Source: Candidatus Epulonipiscium fishelsonii (GTDB lineage Bacteria > Bacillota > Clostridia > Lachnospirales > Cellulosilyticaceae). From it: a stretch of 63,153 bases of DNA. The stretch is taken from positions 1-63,153 of the forward strand of contig LJDB01000009.1 in NCBI GenBank assembly GCA_001983455.1, read 5' to 3'. The notes below the pieces were generated by a model, which was given only the letters and a program-made list of their open reading frames with translations, made no database searches and was not told the origin of the DNA. The position numbers and the translations under genes are program-made. Shown here piece by piece: positions 1 through 9,467 of this stretch (position 1 is the stretch's first letter; each line of letters opens with the position of its first letter).

Positions 1-438
1 AATACATATATAATATATTTGATATTTTTTACAAATAAGAAGAACAGACCTGTGGCCAGTTCTCCTTATCACGAATAATGTTTATATAATTTGTTTTAGG
101 GCAATAATTATATAAGCAGCTGAATATTAGTGGTTTCTACAAGCAAACATTTTAGAGTAAAATATTCAATGTGGTTGGTAATTTTAATTTTTATTAGTAA
201 CTATAGAAGTCGAACGACTAAAGGCTATAAAAATAAGTATAAAAATCAACTTAAAAAGTATTCCCTAATGCTTATGCAGATGGGATATGCGGTGTAGGGT
301 TACACCCAATTAGAGTAGCTATTTAGAAATAAATAGTGACTAATATACAATATTTAATAAAAATTTTAACAGATTTTAATCTTTTTATTATTTTTGATAA
401 CCTAGCACTTAATAACCCATTTCTTTAGTTGTAGGAGT
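1..438. other. Non-coding left edge with several hairpins
   Basis: I see no convincing gene here. It holds an imperfect inverted repeat (35-45 with 59-69), a GGTGTA/TACACC hairpin near 290-306, and a 7-bp CTATTTA/TAAATAG stem closed by a GAAA loop near 321-338. The stretch from about 205 to 340 looks like a folded RNA. It loosely recalls the right-end (omega-RNA) region of IS200/IS605 elements, but that is from memory only and no tnpA or tnpB lies in the window. Confidence 0.3.
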
Positions 439-885
439 TTAGAATATAAGTTCTAAATATACCATGTCAATTAGTTGTTGGCCAGCCTCAAATATGGGTT
501 CATCATAGTTATCTATAAAGAAATTTTTAACTCTAAATACTTCTTTAAAGCCACATTGCCTATAAAAAGAAATAGTAATTGGACTATCTCCAGTCCCAAC
601 TCGCATAATTAAAAATTTTGAGGAGTACTGCTTAATCAAAAAGTCTATTAACATTTTGCCAAGACCCTGTCTTTGATATTGTGGTACAACTGCAATATTT
701 TTTAGCTCTATAATATTATTTCCCTCATCAGTTACAACACAAATTGCTTTTATTTCTCCATCACAAGAAAATATACCAAACAATTCTCCACGGTCCAAAT
801 ATTTATCTATCATACTTTCTTGTTCATCGCCTAGTAAAAGTAAGTCTAGATATTGTTTTTTATTACTTAAAATTGATCTTATCAT
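439..885 (-). CDS. GNAT family N-acetyltransferase
   Basis: This 148-residue protein looks like a complete GNAT acetyltransferase, which would move an acetyl group from acetyl-CoA to an unknown amine. The family signature is clear: a beta strand with IAVVPQYQRQGLGKMLI, where Q/RxxGxG/A binds the CoA pyrophosphate, followed by a C-terminal FYRQCGFKE segment typical of the last strand and helix. The start is supported by AAGGAT a few bases upstream. It stands alone, separated from the next gene by a non-coding gap. The substrate cannot be told from the sequence. Confidence 0.85.
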   Translation of the reverse strand: MIRSILSNKKQYLDLLLLGDEQESMIDKYLDRGELFGIFSCDGEIKAICVVTDEGNNIIELKNIAVVPQYQRQGLGKMLIDFLIKQYSSKFLIMRVGTGDSPITISFYRQCGFKEVFRVKNFFIDNYDEPIFEAGQQLIDMVYLELIF

Positions 886-1268
886 ATAGTATCCTTAATT
901 TATGATTTAACATTATAAATATATCATATTATCAAGTATTTATGAAGTACTACTAATCTTCTTTTTGAAAACGTTGCTCAAAGTAAGTCCAAACGATTAT
1001 AACAATTAATACTACATTTTTAATCATAATGTTCAATTTATTTTTACAAACGTCTAAGAAAGACATTTGAGTAGATACTGCCATATGCTGATTTTGATTT
1101 ACTTGCTCTATTTCATTAGGTTTATTATTTTTTCCATTTCACTCGCTTCCTTGCAATTACCTTTTTTTTCATAATATGTAAATCTCTTAAAGACGTTATA
1201 AATTTAACATAATGAAAAATGTATAAATTTACTATAAAAGGATTATACTCATACAAAGAGGTGACATT
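886..1268. other. Intergenic stretch with a small degenerate minus-strand ORF
   Basis: No well-supported gene. On the minus strand, 1084-953 can encode 43 residues starting MAVSTQMSFLDV with one hydrophobic helix (NVVLIVIIVW). A better ribosome site (AAGGAAG near 1148) belongs to an ATG at 1137 in another frame, which stops after nine codons. The arrangement fits a frameshifted relic of a small single-pass membrane protein. The right end holds the leader of the gene at 1269, with AGAGGTGA as ribosome site and TATACT at 1244 as a possible -10. Confidence 0.3.
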
Positions 1269-4133
1269 ATGGCAAATATTTTAGATGATAATATGAATGA
1301 GTTAGATGCCATCGATTATAATAAAGTATTAAATATCCTCAATGAAAATTTAAATTTTATTGAAATAGAGCAAAATAATAATTACTTAGAATTTAAAAAC
1401 TTTAGTTGGATAATTAATCAAACAATGAAAAAGTTGATGAGCTCTCAAAATATATTGAGTGCATTAGGTATAAGTAATAAATGCAAAGCTGAATTTATGA
1501 GCTTAAATCATGCAAACCATGATAAATTTATAGTATGTATAAAAAATGCGGAAAAAATTTTAACTGTACCTGATATAAATGTTTCAAATATTGCTAAATT
1601 AAATAGACTAAATAATAATAAATTTTCACAATATAACTTTGGAACAAATTATACTTTTCCAAGTGAAAATTTTAATAAATCTAAAATTACTTTTGATAAG
1701 AATGACAACATTGAACTTTTACGATCCGATTGTGTAACTATTGAAACTAATCTAAAAGATTTAGAAGAACAATTTAAATCAAATATACTTAAAAATTTAG
1801 AAAAAGATTTAGAAGAAGATATTGAAGAAATTAGTGAGGAAGTAAATAAAGGTAATTTTAAAGTCAGTCAAATATTAAATTTTTTGGATACCGAAACTCT
1901 AGGCAAAGTCAAAAGAACAATTGGGTATTTATATTTAGAGCACATAATTTCTGGTGTAAAACACAAATCTGAACATAATTATAAATATGCTTATAATTAT
2001 GTAAAAAGATTTAAACTATTAGAGGATTACTTGCTTAAGATGCTTCAAGAAGGTAATAGTGAAATTACAGCTAATGATGAAGTTATTAATTTATGTGAAA
2101 TTTTATCAGATGGAACGGCTTTTGATTCATTGCCATTTATAGGAAAAACAGAAGGGGTTTTTCTTGAGGAAAAAGATGAAAATCAAAAAATTTTCAAATT
2201 ATCTTTAAGGTTAAAGCTGAATGGAATGGTGCAAAATAACACTTTAATACCAAATGCTTCTTCGTATGTATATCATCTTGAAACTTTAAAAAGTGACTGT
2301 AAAGAAAGTATTAAATTAAAAAGTAAAATAAGAAAATTTTTTTTGTATAGTTTTATGTTTACAAATTTAAATGATGACAGCTTTGATCCGACTGAAAACT
2401 GGCCTAAAATAAAAGATATGCTGGATAAGAAAGGTCTTGATGAAACACTTAATAAATTTGTTAAAGTATATTTGGCACCTGAGAAAATTAAAGTAGTAGA
2501 AGCAATAAAAAAAGTATTAAATAATGAATTAAAATCAAAAACTTTGAGTAGCACAGAGTATATAAAAAATCTTATATTATATAGAGGTATTTTAACACCT
2601 AATAGAGAGTATGAACACATTCTAAATAAGGGAAGCATATTTCAAGAATTGATAAAAGAACAGTATGGAACACATTATTTAAAATATATATCCATTTTGG
2701 ATAGTGATAATGATTTAGAAAACAGTTTGATTAATATTCCGTTTAAGATTACTATTGAAACTAAAGTCCTTTCTAAAGTTCAAAATCAAGAATATACAAC
2801 TATTAAATATGATTTATCAGACAAATTAATTTTGCCTATAGTTTTATATCCTAAAACGTCCAAATCAATACCTGTTTTAGAACAATTTAAAGATTGTTAT
2901 TATCTAAGAATTTCGTATGGTTTTTCAGAAAATACTTTAACAGAAGACAGTTTTATTATAAAACTTGTGTTATATTTAACATTGGTTTATTTGGTTATTA
3001 AAAAAATTTTGAAACAATTGGATATAAAAAATAACAAAGATATATATGTGCCTTTTTTAAGATTACATTCATCTAACCAACAAAATACTGCTCCTAAAGT
3101 TTGTGAATTAGTTCGTAGTATTAGTAAAACTCTAGAACATGTATTTTCTGTAGATTATAGATCTATGTCACAAGGTTTTACCTATGATAATAATAAGCCG
3201 TTTATTAAAAGTAATGCTCTTTCTTCATTGTACAATAGAGTAAATAGAGAATTTGAGCTTAAAAATTTAGAACTAGAGAAAAGTGCTATAATTGTAGTGA
3301 CAAGTAGAGTAACTGATGGATCCAAACATACTACACAAGATATTAAACTAATATTAGGAGAAGTAATTTTATTTGATAAATTACCTAATGGAAAAATAAT
3401 ATGTGATAGCTGGAAAACTTTTGCAGATTATTATTCTAATAAAGAAATTTTTGATAAACCAACAGTTATTAACGATATTATCCAGGAATTATATAAAAAA
3501 GATTACAAAAACATTGTATATATTGCCAAATCACCGTATTCAAGCAATTTAGACATAACCAAAAAAAAGCAGAACTTATATTTTATGAATGAAGAAATTT
3601 TTGAAAATACTGTGAAAGATAAAAAAGATTTAAATTTATATCCATTGTATTTTGAAACTTATTCAGCTATTGATTTATATCCAAAAAACTTATTAGAAGC
3701 TTTTTATATTGATGATACACAACATTTAGATGAAAATCTTATTAATAATAATTGGACAATTAGAAGTGTTTTAAATTTGTATTCTGGCAAAGCTATAAAT
3801 ATTAAAGACACTAGTTATAAGTCTGTAATAATTTATTCTACATTGCAAAATATTTATAAAGACAGTAAATTAAATCAAACTATACTTGATGGAGTAATTA
3901 AACCTTCCAATACAAAAAAATTAATTACAGAAATTCTTATGATGCTACATTACATTAGGTATGAAGCCACTAGAAATAGAACAATAAAAGTTAATCCATA
4001 TGAACGTTTAATCGGTGATGATGGAGTGGGTACAAAAAGCATAGTAGAATGTATAGTTGATTGTAACAAAATTAAATTTAATATGTTAGCATATTTGATA
4101 AATATGCAAAAAATAATAGATGTGAGGAGTTAG
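1269..4133 (+). CDS. Uncharacterised 954-aa protein, first gene of a helicase-linked cassette
   Basis: I do not recognise this protein. It is very rich in Lys, Asn, Ile and Asp/Glu and has no signal peptide or clear membrane segment, apart from one hydrophobic patch (LVLYLTLVYLVIKKIL, near residue 570) more likely to be buried. An acidic, probably coiled region lies near residues 160-200. The segment near 595-660 (PFLRLH, SQGFTYDNN, NALSSLYN) and the C-terminal alternation of strands and helices (SAIIVVTSRVTD, NIVYIAKSPY) look like a folded alpha/beta core. The start is fixed by AGAGGTGA. The stop is one base from the next gene, whose ribosome site lies inside this one, so the two are probably made together. 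Confidence 0.75.
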   Translation: MANILDDNMNELDAIDYNKVLNILNENLNFIEIEQNNNYLEFKNFSWIINQTMKKLMSSQNILSALGISNKCKAEFMSLNHANHDKFIVCIKNAEKILTVPDINVSNIAKLNRLNNNKFSQYNFGTNYTFPSENFNKSKITFDKNDNIELLRSDCVTIETNLKDLEEQFKSNILKNLEKDLEEDIEEISEEVNKGNFKVSQILNFLDTETLGKVKRTIGYLYLEHIISGVKHKSEHNYKYAYNYVKRFKLLEDYLLKMLQEGNSEITANDEVINLCEILSDGTAFDSLPFIGKTEGVFLEEKDENQKIFKLSLRLKLNGMVQNNTLIPNASSYVYHLETLKSDCKESIKLKSKIRKFFLYSFMFTNLNDDSFDPTENWPKIKDMLDKKGLDETLNKFVKVYLAPEKIKVVEAIKKVLNNELKSKTLSSTEYIKNLILYRGILTPNREYEHILNKGSIFQELIKEQYGTHYLKYISILDSDNDLENSLINIPFKITIETKVLSKVQNQEYTTIKYDLSDKLILPIVLYPKTSKSIPVLEQFKDCYYLRISYGFSENTLTEDSFIIKLVLYLTLVYLVIKKILKQLDIKNNKDIYVPFLRLHSSNQQNTAPKVCELVRSISKTLEHVFSVDYRSMSQGFTYDNNKPFIKSNALSSLYNRVNREFELKNLELEKSAIIVVTSRVTDGSKHTTQDIKLILGEVILFDKLPNGKIICDSWKTFADYYSNKEIFDKPTVINDIIQELYKKDYKNIVYIAKSPYSSNLDITKKKQNLYFMNEEIFENTVKDKKDLNLYPLYFETYSAIDLYPKNLLEAFYIDDTQHLDENLINNNWTIRSVLNLYSGKAINIKDTSYKSVIIYSTLQNIYKDSKLNQTILDGVIKPSNTKKLITEILMMLHYIRYEATRNRTIKVNPYERLIGDDGVGTKSIVECIVDCNKIKFNMLAYLINMQKIIDVRS

Positions 4134-4134
4134 T

Positions 4135-7100
4135 ATGGTTTTTTTAGGATTTGTATTTGAATTAGGTTTTAATATGGGTATTTTAAGTTATATGCAAGGT
4201 GACTTATTAAATAGAGCTAAAACATATTTGAGCCATGAGAGTTATCAGAAAAAATATTTGTATAATAAATGTAAAAAAGAAATGGAGGATTTTGAAACAG
4301 GATATAAAAATGTAGATTACTTCTTATTCAAAGGGCTTTTAAGTGGCTCAAACTTTTTTAACGAATGGGTAGAAGCTAAAACAAATGGTAGAGCCTACAA
4401 AGTAGAATATTTTCAAGCCAATTTCTTAAAAGTTTTTGAAGAAAATAAATTAAAGACAGAACATAGAGAATATATAAAGAATGAATTGAAACTGCAGCTA
4501 AATGTTGATATAGAAAAAGAAGAACTAGATAAGTATTCTAAAAAAGGGGAATTTGTACATGCTGATAGTATAATTTTAATTTCGGTAAGAAATAAGTATC
4601 ATTTATGTGTTATTGATAATTATACTAGTGTTGGTCATATTACCAATTTTTATAATATTGAAAACCTTAAAAATATATTAGAGCAAAGAACTAATAATTT
4701 AAGAAAGAAAAGTACTTTTAGCAATTTATCTGTAGATAGTGTTAATAATGAATTAGATATAAATATTCAAAGTCCTATAAATAACTATTTGTTAGGTGAA
4801 GGAAATAAAGATAAGCCCTTATCTAAAATGATACAAGCTGGAAGTTATGCAGATAGCTTTATAGAATTTTTAGAAAATAAATCAAAAATTAATATCAAAG
4901 ATTTCGCTTCAATATGTGTAGCAGGTTATACTGATAAAGAAATTTGTACAACTAACTTAAATCACGAACAACATGATATTTTAAAACAATATCGTAACCT
5001 CTATAATTGTATGGATTTAAGGAATATTGACAGTAGCTATGAATATAAGCAAGAATTGACTTATAAAATTATGAGACGAAACTTGAAAAAATTCTTTGAT
5101 ATAGACAGCCAAATATTTGAGCAATTTGAAAATTTATCTACAGGTGTTGATGAAATTACCTTTGAAGAAGTTCATGACACCTACCAAAATACTGCTGGGT
5201 TATACAATTCTAATTCTTTTAGAAATGAACATGCACAACGAATAACCAATAATTTAAAAAATAAGTCAATATTTATATTATTTTTAACTGGTAATGCAGG
5301 AATTGGTAAAACAACAGCAATAGTGGAATATTTAAAAAATAAACAAAGCGGATACATTTTTTTGTATTTAAGTCCAAGACTACAAGTTAATCAAGATATA
5401 AAACATAAATTTTGCAATGAGTACGGTAATTTATACGATAATCAAGCCGTATATTTGACACGTAGTGGAACTGATGTAAGCAATAGCATCAACATAGAGC
5501 AATTGACAGATACTGTGCACAAAGTTAAAGATACACCAACAAAAGGAGTATTACATCTTTTATGTGAAGACATTCATTCTACAATAAAAAATAATGTAAG
5601 TAATAAGATAATAGCGACTGCCTCCATACAGTCTTTAAAACAAGTTGGTGAAGATAAAACGACAGCAAAACATTTAATCAAAATGTTTCGTAGTATTTAC
5701 AATGAAATAAATAACACAATAATTATGAACAAAGCGGAGAATTTTGTTAGAAACTTTAAAGATGTTATTATTATGATTGATGAAATAACAGGAGACGCAG
5801 CAGGAGTAGAATTTTTAAAAGAAATAATAAATATTGTAATCAAAAATATTTATGAGGGACTTTCACCTTCGTTAAAACAAAAAGTTAATTTTAAAATTAT
5901 AGTGGCAGATGCTTCAATTACCAATAAAGAAGTTATCTTGAAACATTTGAAAACTGCTGTTCCAGAACCAGATAAAATATACTTTAAGAAAGTTAAAGAC
6001 AGTGCTCCAAAATATATGGAAGAAGAGGTATTTAAATTTCAAAAATTGCCTTCAGTTATAATAAACACCAATTCATTTCCTGCTAAGAGTTTGCGAATTA
6101 AATATAATTTGATTTTGGATAATAAAGGTGGAGACACTAAAATTGTTGATGAAAAAATTGTAGCTGATTTAGAAGCTTCACTAAAGGAACATAAACAAGT
6201 TATAATCTATATTCAAAACAAAGCTAGACTTGAATATATTCAAAACAAAATATTTGATAAGTTTAAACAGGATGAATATTTGGTGATTCACTCCTCTATA
6301 ACAAATAAGGAAAAAAATGAAATAGATAGTAAAAAAAATAACGCTAAAATTATTTTAATGACCTCTTCAGCAAGCAGAGGAATATCTTTTCCAAAAGCTA
6401 CAGCAATATTAGTAGATGTTCCTAACTTCTCTATAGAACAAAATATTATGGAAATATTGCAAGTTATTTATAGAGGAAGAGGAAATGAAGAGATTGATAA
6501 AAATAATGATAAATCAATATATTTCTATATTCATGAAGTTATTTGGGATAAAAATTCACCTAGAAGTCTAATAAATATTTTTGGTTTGTTAATATTATTA
6601 AAGACTAGCATTTTAACCCGTATATATGGAAATTATAAAGGTATCTCTTTAATTCCTATAGGAGGAAAAGGTATTTCTGCGTCTTCAGTTACACTAGTAG
6701 ATAATTTTAGCTCTTTATTAAGTGCTTTAAAAAGAGAATTTTATAAAAGCAGAGATGTTGAGATAAAGGTTTTAATGGATTCTTTATATTCATTTTTAGA
6801 TATTTTTACTATTGAAACAAATAATGAAATATTTAAACAGCCTATTGATACCATAAAAAAAGATTTCTATGATAAATGGAATAATTCAATAACAGATTTG
6901 ATTGACTTTAAACCCTTAAAAAATCCTAAAATTATTGGGGATCTAATGATTTTTGAAATTAAAGAAGATATAACGGCTCGTTTAAATATAAGTGCTAACA
7001 GTAATTTTAAAAAATTACAAGCCCTTTTAATAAAACATAAAGCAAGTAAAAATTTTAATGAGAGCATCCGAAAATTAATAAAGGATACTTTGGAAACTAT

Positions 7101-7452
7101 AAATTATTTTGCAAAAACATCGCCAGAAAAATCTAAGGATTTATTAAATACTAAATCTTCACTAGGCAATTATGTTGCGATACCAATTGCAACTCCATTT
7201 ATATTAAAGGAACTTGAAGAACATGAAGAAGTAGATAATAAAGTTTCTTTAAAAAATGTTTTAGAACGTTATGTTAAATCAAATTATAATATAAATAATG
7301 TTCTACCAATTACTCAAAGATATAAAGATATACCGTACATTAGCTTCAGTAGTGCTTCTTTATCAACTTGTCGTAATCAAATTTTTAACCAAAATTATTT
7401 ATTATGTTCTACAGAGATTAATTTGGTTAATCTAATGTTACTAAAACCTTGA
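4135..7452 (+). CDS. Large P-loop NTPase / SF2-like helicase, second gene of the cassette
   Basis: This 1105-residue protein has a Walker A motif GNAGIGKTT (386-394), a Walker B motif IIMIDE (545-550), and downstream segments that look like superfamily 2 helicase motifs: SSASRGISF (744-752) for motif V and QVIYRGRG (776-783) for the arginine-finger motif VI. A strand pair before motif V (QVIIYIQNKARLEYIQ) fits the start of a RecA2 domain. The N-terminal 370 residues are unassigned; a HADSIILISV...LCVIDNY segment could be a degenerate nuclease or sensor fold, but I cannot show it. Context (tight coupling to an unknown large protein, lineage-variable look) suggests a defence or mobile-element role. 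Substrate unknown. Confidence 0.8.
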   Translation: MVFLGFVFELGFNMGILSYMQGDLLNRAKTYLSHESYQKKYLYNKCKKEMEDFETGYKNVDYFLFKGLLSGSNFFNEWVEAKTNGRAYKVEYFQANFLKVFEENKLKTEHREYIKNELKLQLNVDIEKEELDKYSKKGEFVHADSIILISVRNKYHLCVIDNYTSVGHITNFYNIENLKNILEQRTNNLRKKSTFSNLSVDSVNNELDINIQSPINNYLLGEGNKDKPLSKMIQAGSYADSFIEFLENKSKINIKDFASICVAGYTDKEICTTNLNHEQHDILKQYRNLYNCMDLRNIDSSYEYKQELTYKIMRRNLKKFFDIDSQIFEQFENLSTGVDEITFEEVHDTYQNTAGLYNSNSFRNEHAQRITNNLKNKSIFILFLTGNAGIGKTTAIVEYLKNKQSGYIFLYLSPRLQVNQDIKHKFCNEYGNLYDNQAVYLTRSGTDVSNSINIEQLTDTVHKVKDTPTKGVLHLLCEDIHSTIKNNVSNKIIATASIQSLKQVGEDKTTAKHLIKMFRSIYNEINNTIIMNKAENFVRNFKDVIIMIDEITGDAAGVEFLKEIINIVIKNIYEGLSPSLKQKVNFKIIVADASITNKEVILKHLKTAVPEPDKIYFKKVKDSAPKYMEEEVFKFQKLPSVIINTNSFPAKSLRIKYNLILDNKGGDTKIVDEKIVADLEASLKEHKQVIIYIQNKARLEYIQNKIFDKFKQDEYLVIHSSITNKEKNEIDSKKNNAKIILMTSSASRGISFPKATAILVDVPNFSIEQNIMEILQVIYRGRGNEEIDKNNDKSIYFYIHEVIWDKNSPRSLINIFGLLILLKTSILTRIYGNYKGISLIPIGGKGISASSVTLVDNFSSLLSALKREFYKSRDVEIKVLMDSLYSFLDIFTIETNNEIFKQPIDTIKKDFYDKWNNSITDLIDFKPLKNPKIIGDLMIFEIKEDITARLNISANSNFKKLQALLIKHKASKNFNESIRKLIKDTLETINYFAKTSPEKSKDLLNTKSSLGNYVAIPIATPFILKELEEHEEVDNKVSLKNVLERYVKSNYNINNVLPITQRYKDIPYISFSSASLSTCRNQIFNQNYLLCSTEINLVNLMLLKP

Positions 7453-7470
7453 ATAATTGGACATAATTAA

Positions 7471-7507
7471 ATAACTGATTTAGTCACGTTGTTCCTAAAT
7501 CGGTTAT
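7471..7507 (+). terminator. 13-bp hairpin after the helicase cassette
   Basis: ATAACTGATTTAG at 7471-7483 pairs with CTAAATCGGTTAT at 7495-7507 with one G-U pair and an 11-base loop. No T-run follows, so it may be a weak terminator or an RNA-processing structure between the cassette and rex. Confidence 0.5.
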
Positions 7508-7569
7508 CACAAATGAAAAAACTTATAATGAAAAATTTTTGCAAAAACAAGTTAAAAAAGGTGATAGAA

Positions 7570-8205
7570 ATGAAAAGTGAAATTTCAATGGCAGTTATAA
7601 GAAGATTGCCTCGATATTATAGATATTTAGGAGAGCTTTTAGACGAAGGAGTTGCAAAAATTTCTTCAAAAGAATTAAGTAATTTAATGAAAGTTACTGC
7701 TTCTCAAATAAGACAAGATTTAAACAATTTCGGAGGTTTTGGCCAACAGGGATATGGTTATAATGTAGAATATTTATATCTAGAAATTGGCAAAATACTA
7801 GGACTCAACAAGATAAATAATATGATTCTTATTGGAGCTGGAAATTTGGGGCAAGCTCTTGCAAATTATCCAGCATTTAGAAAAAGAGGATTTAATTTAA
7901 TTGGGATATTTGACAAAAATCCCAAGATTATAGGCTTGCAAATTGGCGGTTTAGAAGTCTTAGATGTGGATAAGCTGGAACAATTTATAAAACAAAATGA
8001 AGTAGATATTGCTATATTAACAATTCCTAAAAATGGAACATTAGAAATTGCAACACTTTTAACAAACTGGGGAATTAAAGGATTATGGAATTTTTCACCA
8101 ACAGATTTATTTATCCCTAATGTTCAAATAGAAAATGTCAATTTGTCTCAATCACTTATGACATTGGCCTACCAAATTCATAATAAAAATTCATCTAATT
8201 CTTAA
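7570..8205 (+). CDS. rex: Redox-sensing transcriptional repressor Rex
   Basis: Rex represses fermentation and respiration genes and lets go of DNA when NADH/NAD+ rises. The 211-residue length is normal for the family. The N-terminal winged helix is visible (ISMAVIRRLPRYYRYLGEL, then SSKELSNLMKVTASQIRQDLNNFG, the recognition helix), followed by a Rossmann fold with GAGNLGQAL for NADH binding. The C-terminal LAYQIH swap helix is present. I place the start at 7570 because AAGGTGAT lies just upstream; a longer reading from 7489 would add 27 residues not seen in Rex proteins. No clear TTGTTAA-type Rex operator is visible nearby. Confidence 0.95.
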   Translation: MKSEISMAVIRRLPRYYRYLGELLDEGVAKISSKELSNLMKVTASQIRQDLNNFGGFGQQGYGYNVEYLYLEIGKILGLNKINNMILIGAGNLGQALANYPAFRKRGFNLIGIFDKNPKIIGLQIGGLEVLDVDKLEQFIKQNEVDIAILTIPKNGTLEIATLLTNWGIKGLWNFSPTDLFIPNVQIENVNLSQSLMTLAYQIHNKNSSNS

Positions 8206-8221
8206 AATTAGATGAATTTTT
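8185..8221 (+). terminator. Rho-independent terminator overlapping the rex stop
   Basis: AAAAATTCATCTAATT at 8185-8200 pairs perfectly with the sequence at 8206-8221, leaving a loop that contains the rex stop codon. The right arm ends in five T residues. Confidence 0.75.
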
Positions 8222-8316
8222 AATGTAGTTTAAATAAAAAGATGTTATAATATAATCATAGTTTCAGAAGCTGTTTATAATTTGATAGGTAGACTATAAT
8301 GATTGGGGGGACATTT

Positions 8317-9036
8317 ATGTTTAAAATATTTTTTAAAAAGAAAAACACACCCGAAAAAATCGCTTTTACAGTTGATCAAGATGAATTAGACAAAATTAAT
8401 GCAGTAGTAGAACATGAAAGCATGCCAATTATAATATTGGATAATAATTGGTATGTTGTAAAACAAATTATTGCTGATAAAGAAATTGATAAATTGGAAA
8501 AAATAGTACATACTGCATTGAAAAAACAAGGTCAAGTAAATACAGATCTTATTGAGTACGGAAAAATCAAACAAGTTCTTTTAGATAAAATATTGCGTAT
8601 AAGTGAGCAAATACATTCAAATCCTGAGTTAATAAAAGATTTGGATCAAGCGAGTGACGCTCTTGTTAAGGCAAGTGAACATTTGATATCTTTAGAACAA
8701 GAAGTAATTGGTTTAGATGATAAATTAGAAAAAGCTAATCTTGACCTAGTAAAATATATAGTGAACAAAAGTTATGGTTTGATGAGTAATCAAAAATATA
8801 TAAGAGAAACTCTAGAGAAGGAAATAGACGAATTAAGATCTGCGATGTTAGAAAAAACAGCCCAAAAAAAATCTATAGGAATAGAATACTCAATATTATA
8901 TAATTATTTTCATAATCTTATAGGTCATCAGTATGTAAATAAACTTGACAATATTATTGACGAAATTGAAGAGAATAAAGAAAAAGACGATAAAGAAGAA
9001 AAAGAAAAAGAAGAAGAAGGAACAAAAGATGATTAA
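8317..9036 (+). CDS. Uncharacterised coiled-coil protein
   Basis: This 239-residue protein is not recognised. It begins MFKIFFKKK, has no signal peptide, and residues 80-200 are mostly charged heptad-like helix, predicted as coiled coil. The C-terminal 20 residues are almost only Glu, Asp and Lys. The start at 8317 is chosen because a GGGGGG ribosome site lies six bases upstream; the ATG at 8299 lies before that site. The stop overlaps the start of acpS by eight bases, so both probably share a transcript. A TATAAT at 8246-8251 may be the -10 of this unit. Confidence 0.7.
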   Translation: MFKIFFKKKNTPEKIAFTVDQDELDKINAVVEHESMPIIILDNNWYVVKQIIADKEIDKLEKIVHTALKKQGQVNTDLIEYGKIKQVLLDKILRISEQIHSNPELIKDLDQASDALVKASEHLISLEQEVIGLDDKLEKANLDLVKYIVNKSYGLMSNQKYIRETLEKEIDELRSAMLEKTAQKKSIGIEYSILYNYFHNLIGHQYVNKLDNIIDEIEENKEKDDKEEKEKEEEGTKDD

Positions 9037-9385
9037 AGGAATAGGTACAGATATTATTGAAATTTCACGGATTACGCAAGCAATTAAGCGTAGTCCTCAT
9101 TTTCTAAAAAAAGTATTTACACAACAAGAAATAGAACAAAATCCAAAAATGCAAAGTTTGAGTGGAAATTTTGCCACAAAAGAGGCTCTAAGCAAGGCTT
9201 TTGGCACAGGATTTAGAGAGTTTAGCTTTCAAGATATAGAAGTTTTAAGAGATAAATTAGGAAAGCCCTATGTAAATTTATATGGAAATGCCAAGCTGTT
9301 GGCACAAAAACAAAATATAACTAATATAAATATAAGCATTTCTCATTGCAAAGATTATGCTATTTCATTTGTAATTATTGAGTAA
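9029..9385 (+). CDS. acpS: Holo-[acyl-carrier-protein] synthase
   Basis: AcpS moves the 4'-phosphopantetheine arm from CoA to the serine of acyl carrier protein. The 118-residue length is typical. The N-terminal GIGTDIIEI holds the Mg-binding Asp, and FATKEALSKAFGTG holds the conserved Glu and Lys that bind metal and CoA. The C-terminal strand SISHCKDYAISFVII is also standard. The ATG at 9029 overlaps the end of the upstream gene and is preceded by AGAAGG. An upstream in-frame TTG would add a lysine run and is not credible. Confidence 0.95.
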   Translation: MIKGIGTDIIEISRITQAIKRSPHFLKKVFTQQEIEQNPKMQSLSGNFATKEALSKAFGTGFREFSFQDIEVLRDKLGKPYVNLYGNAKLLAQKQNITNINISISHCKDYAISFVIIE

Positions 9386-9467
9386 ATATGAAGGACTAAT
9401 CATAATTTGATTTCAAAATGAGTATATTAATTAGTAAGTTCTACATTTAGAAGAAAGAGTGGCTGAT

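Noticed and set aside
953..1084. 43-residue minus-strand ORF with one hydrophobic helix
   Set aside because: No ribosome site at its ATG; the good site belongs to another frame that stops quickly. Listed only as a relic within the gap.
1269..4133. Idea that the 954-aa protein is a PIWI-RE or Argonaute-like protein
   Set aside because: The C-terminal strand-helix pattern is suggestive, but I cannot find a catalytic D-E-D-D/H series or a clear MID motif.
7453..7569. Autoregulatory Rex operator upstream of rex
   Set aside because: TTGTT and CACAA words occur but do not form the expected TTGTTAA-type inverted repeat; the visible palindrome is a different hairpin.
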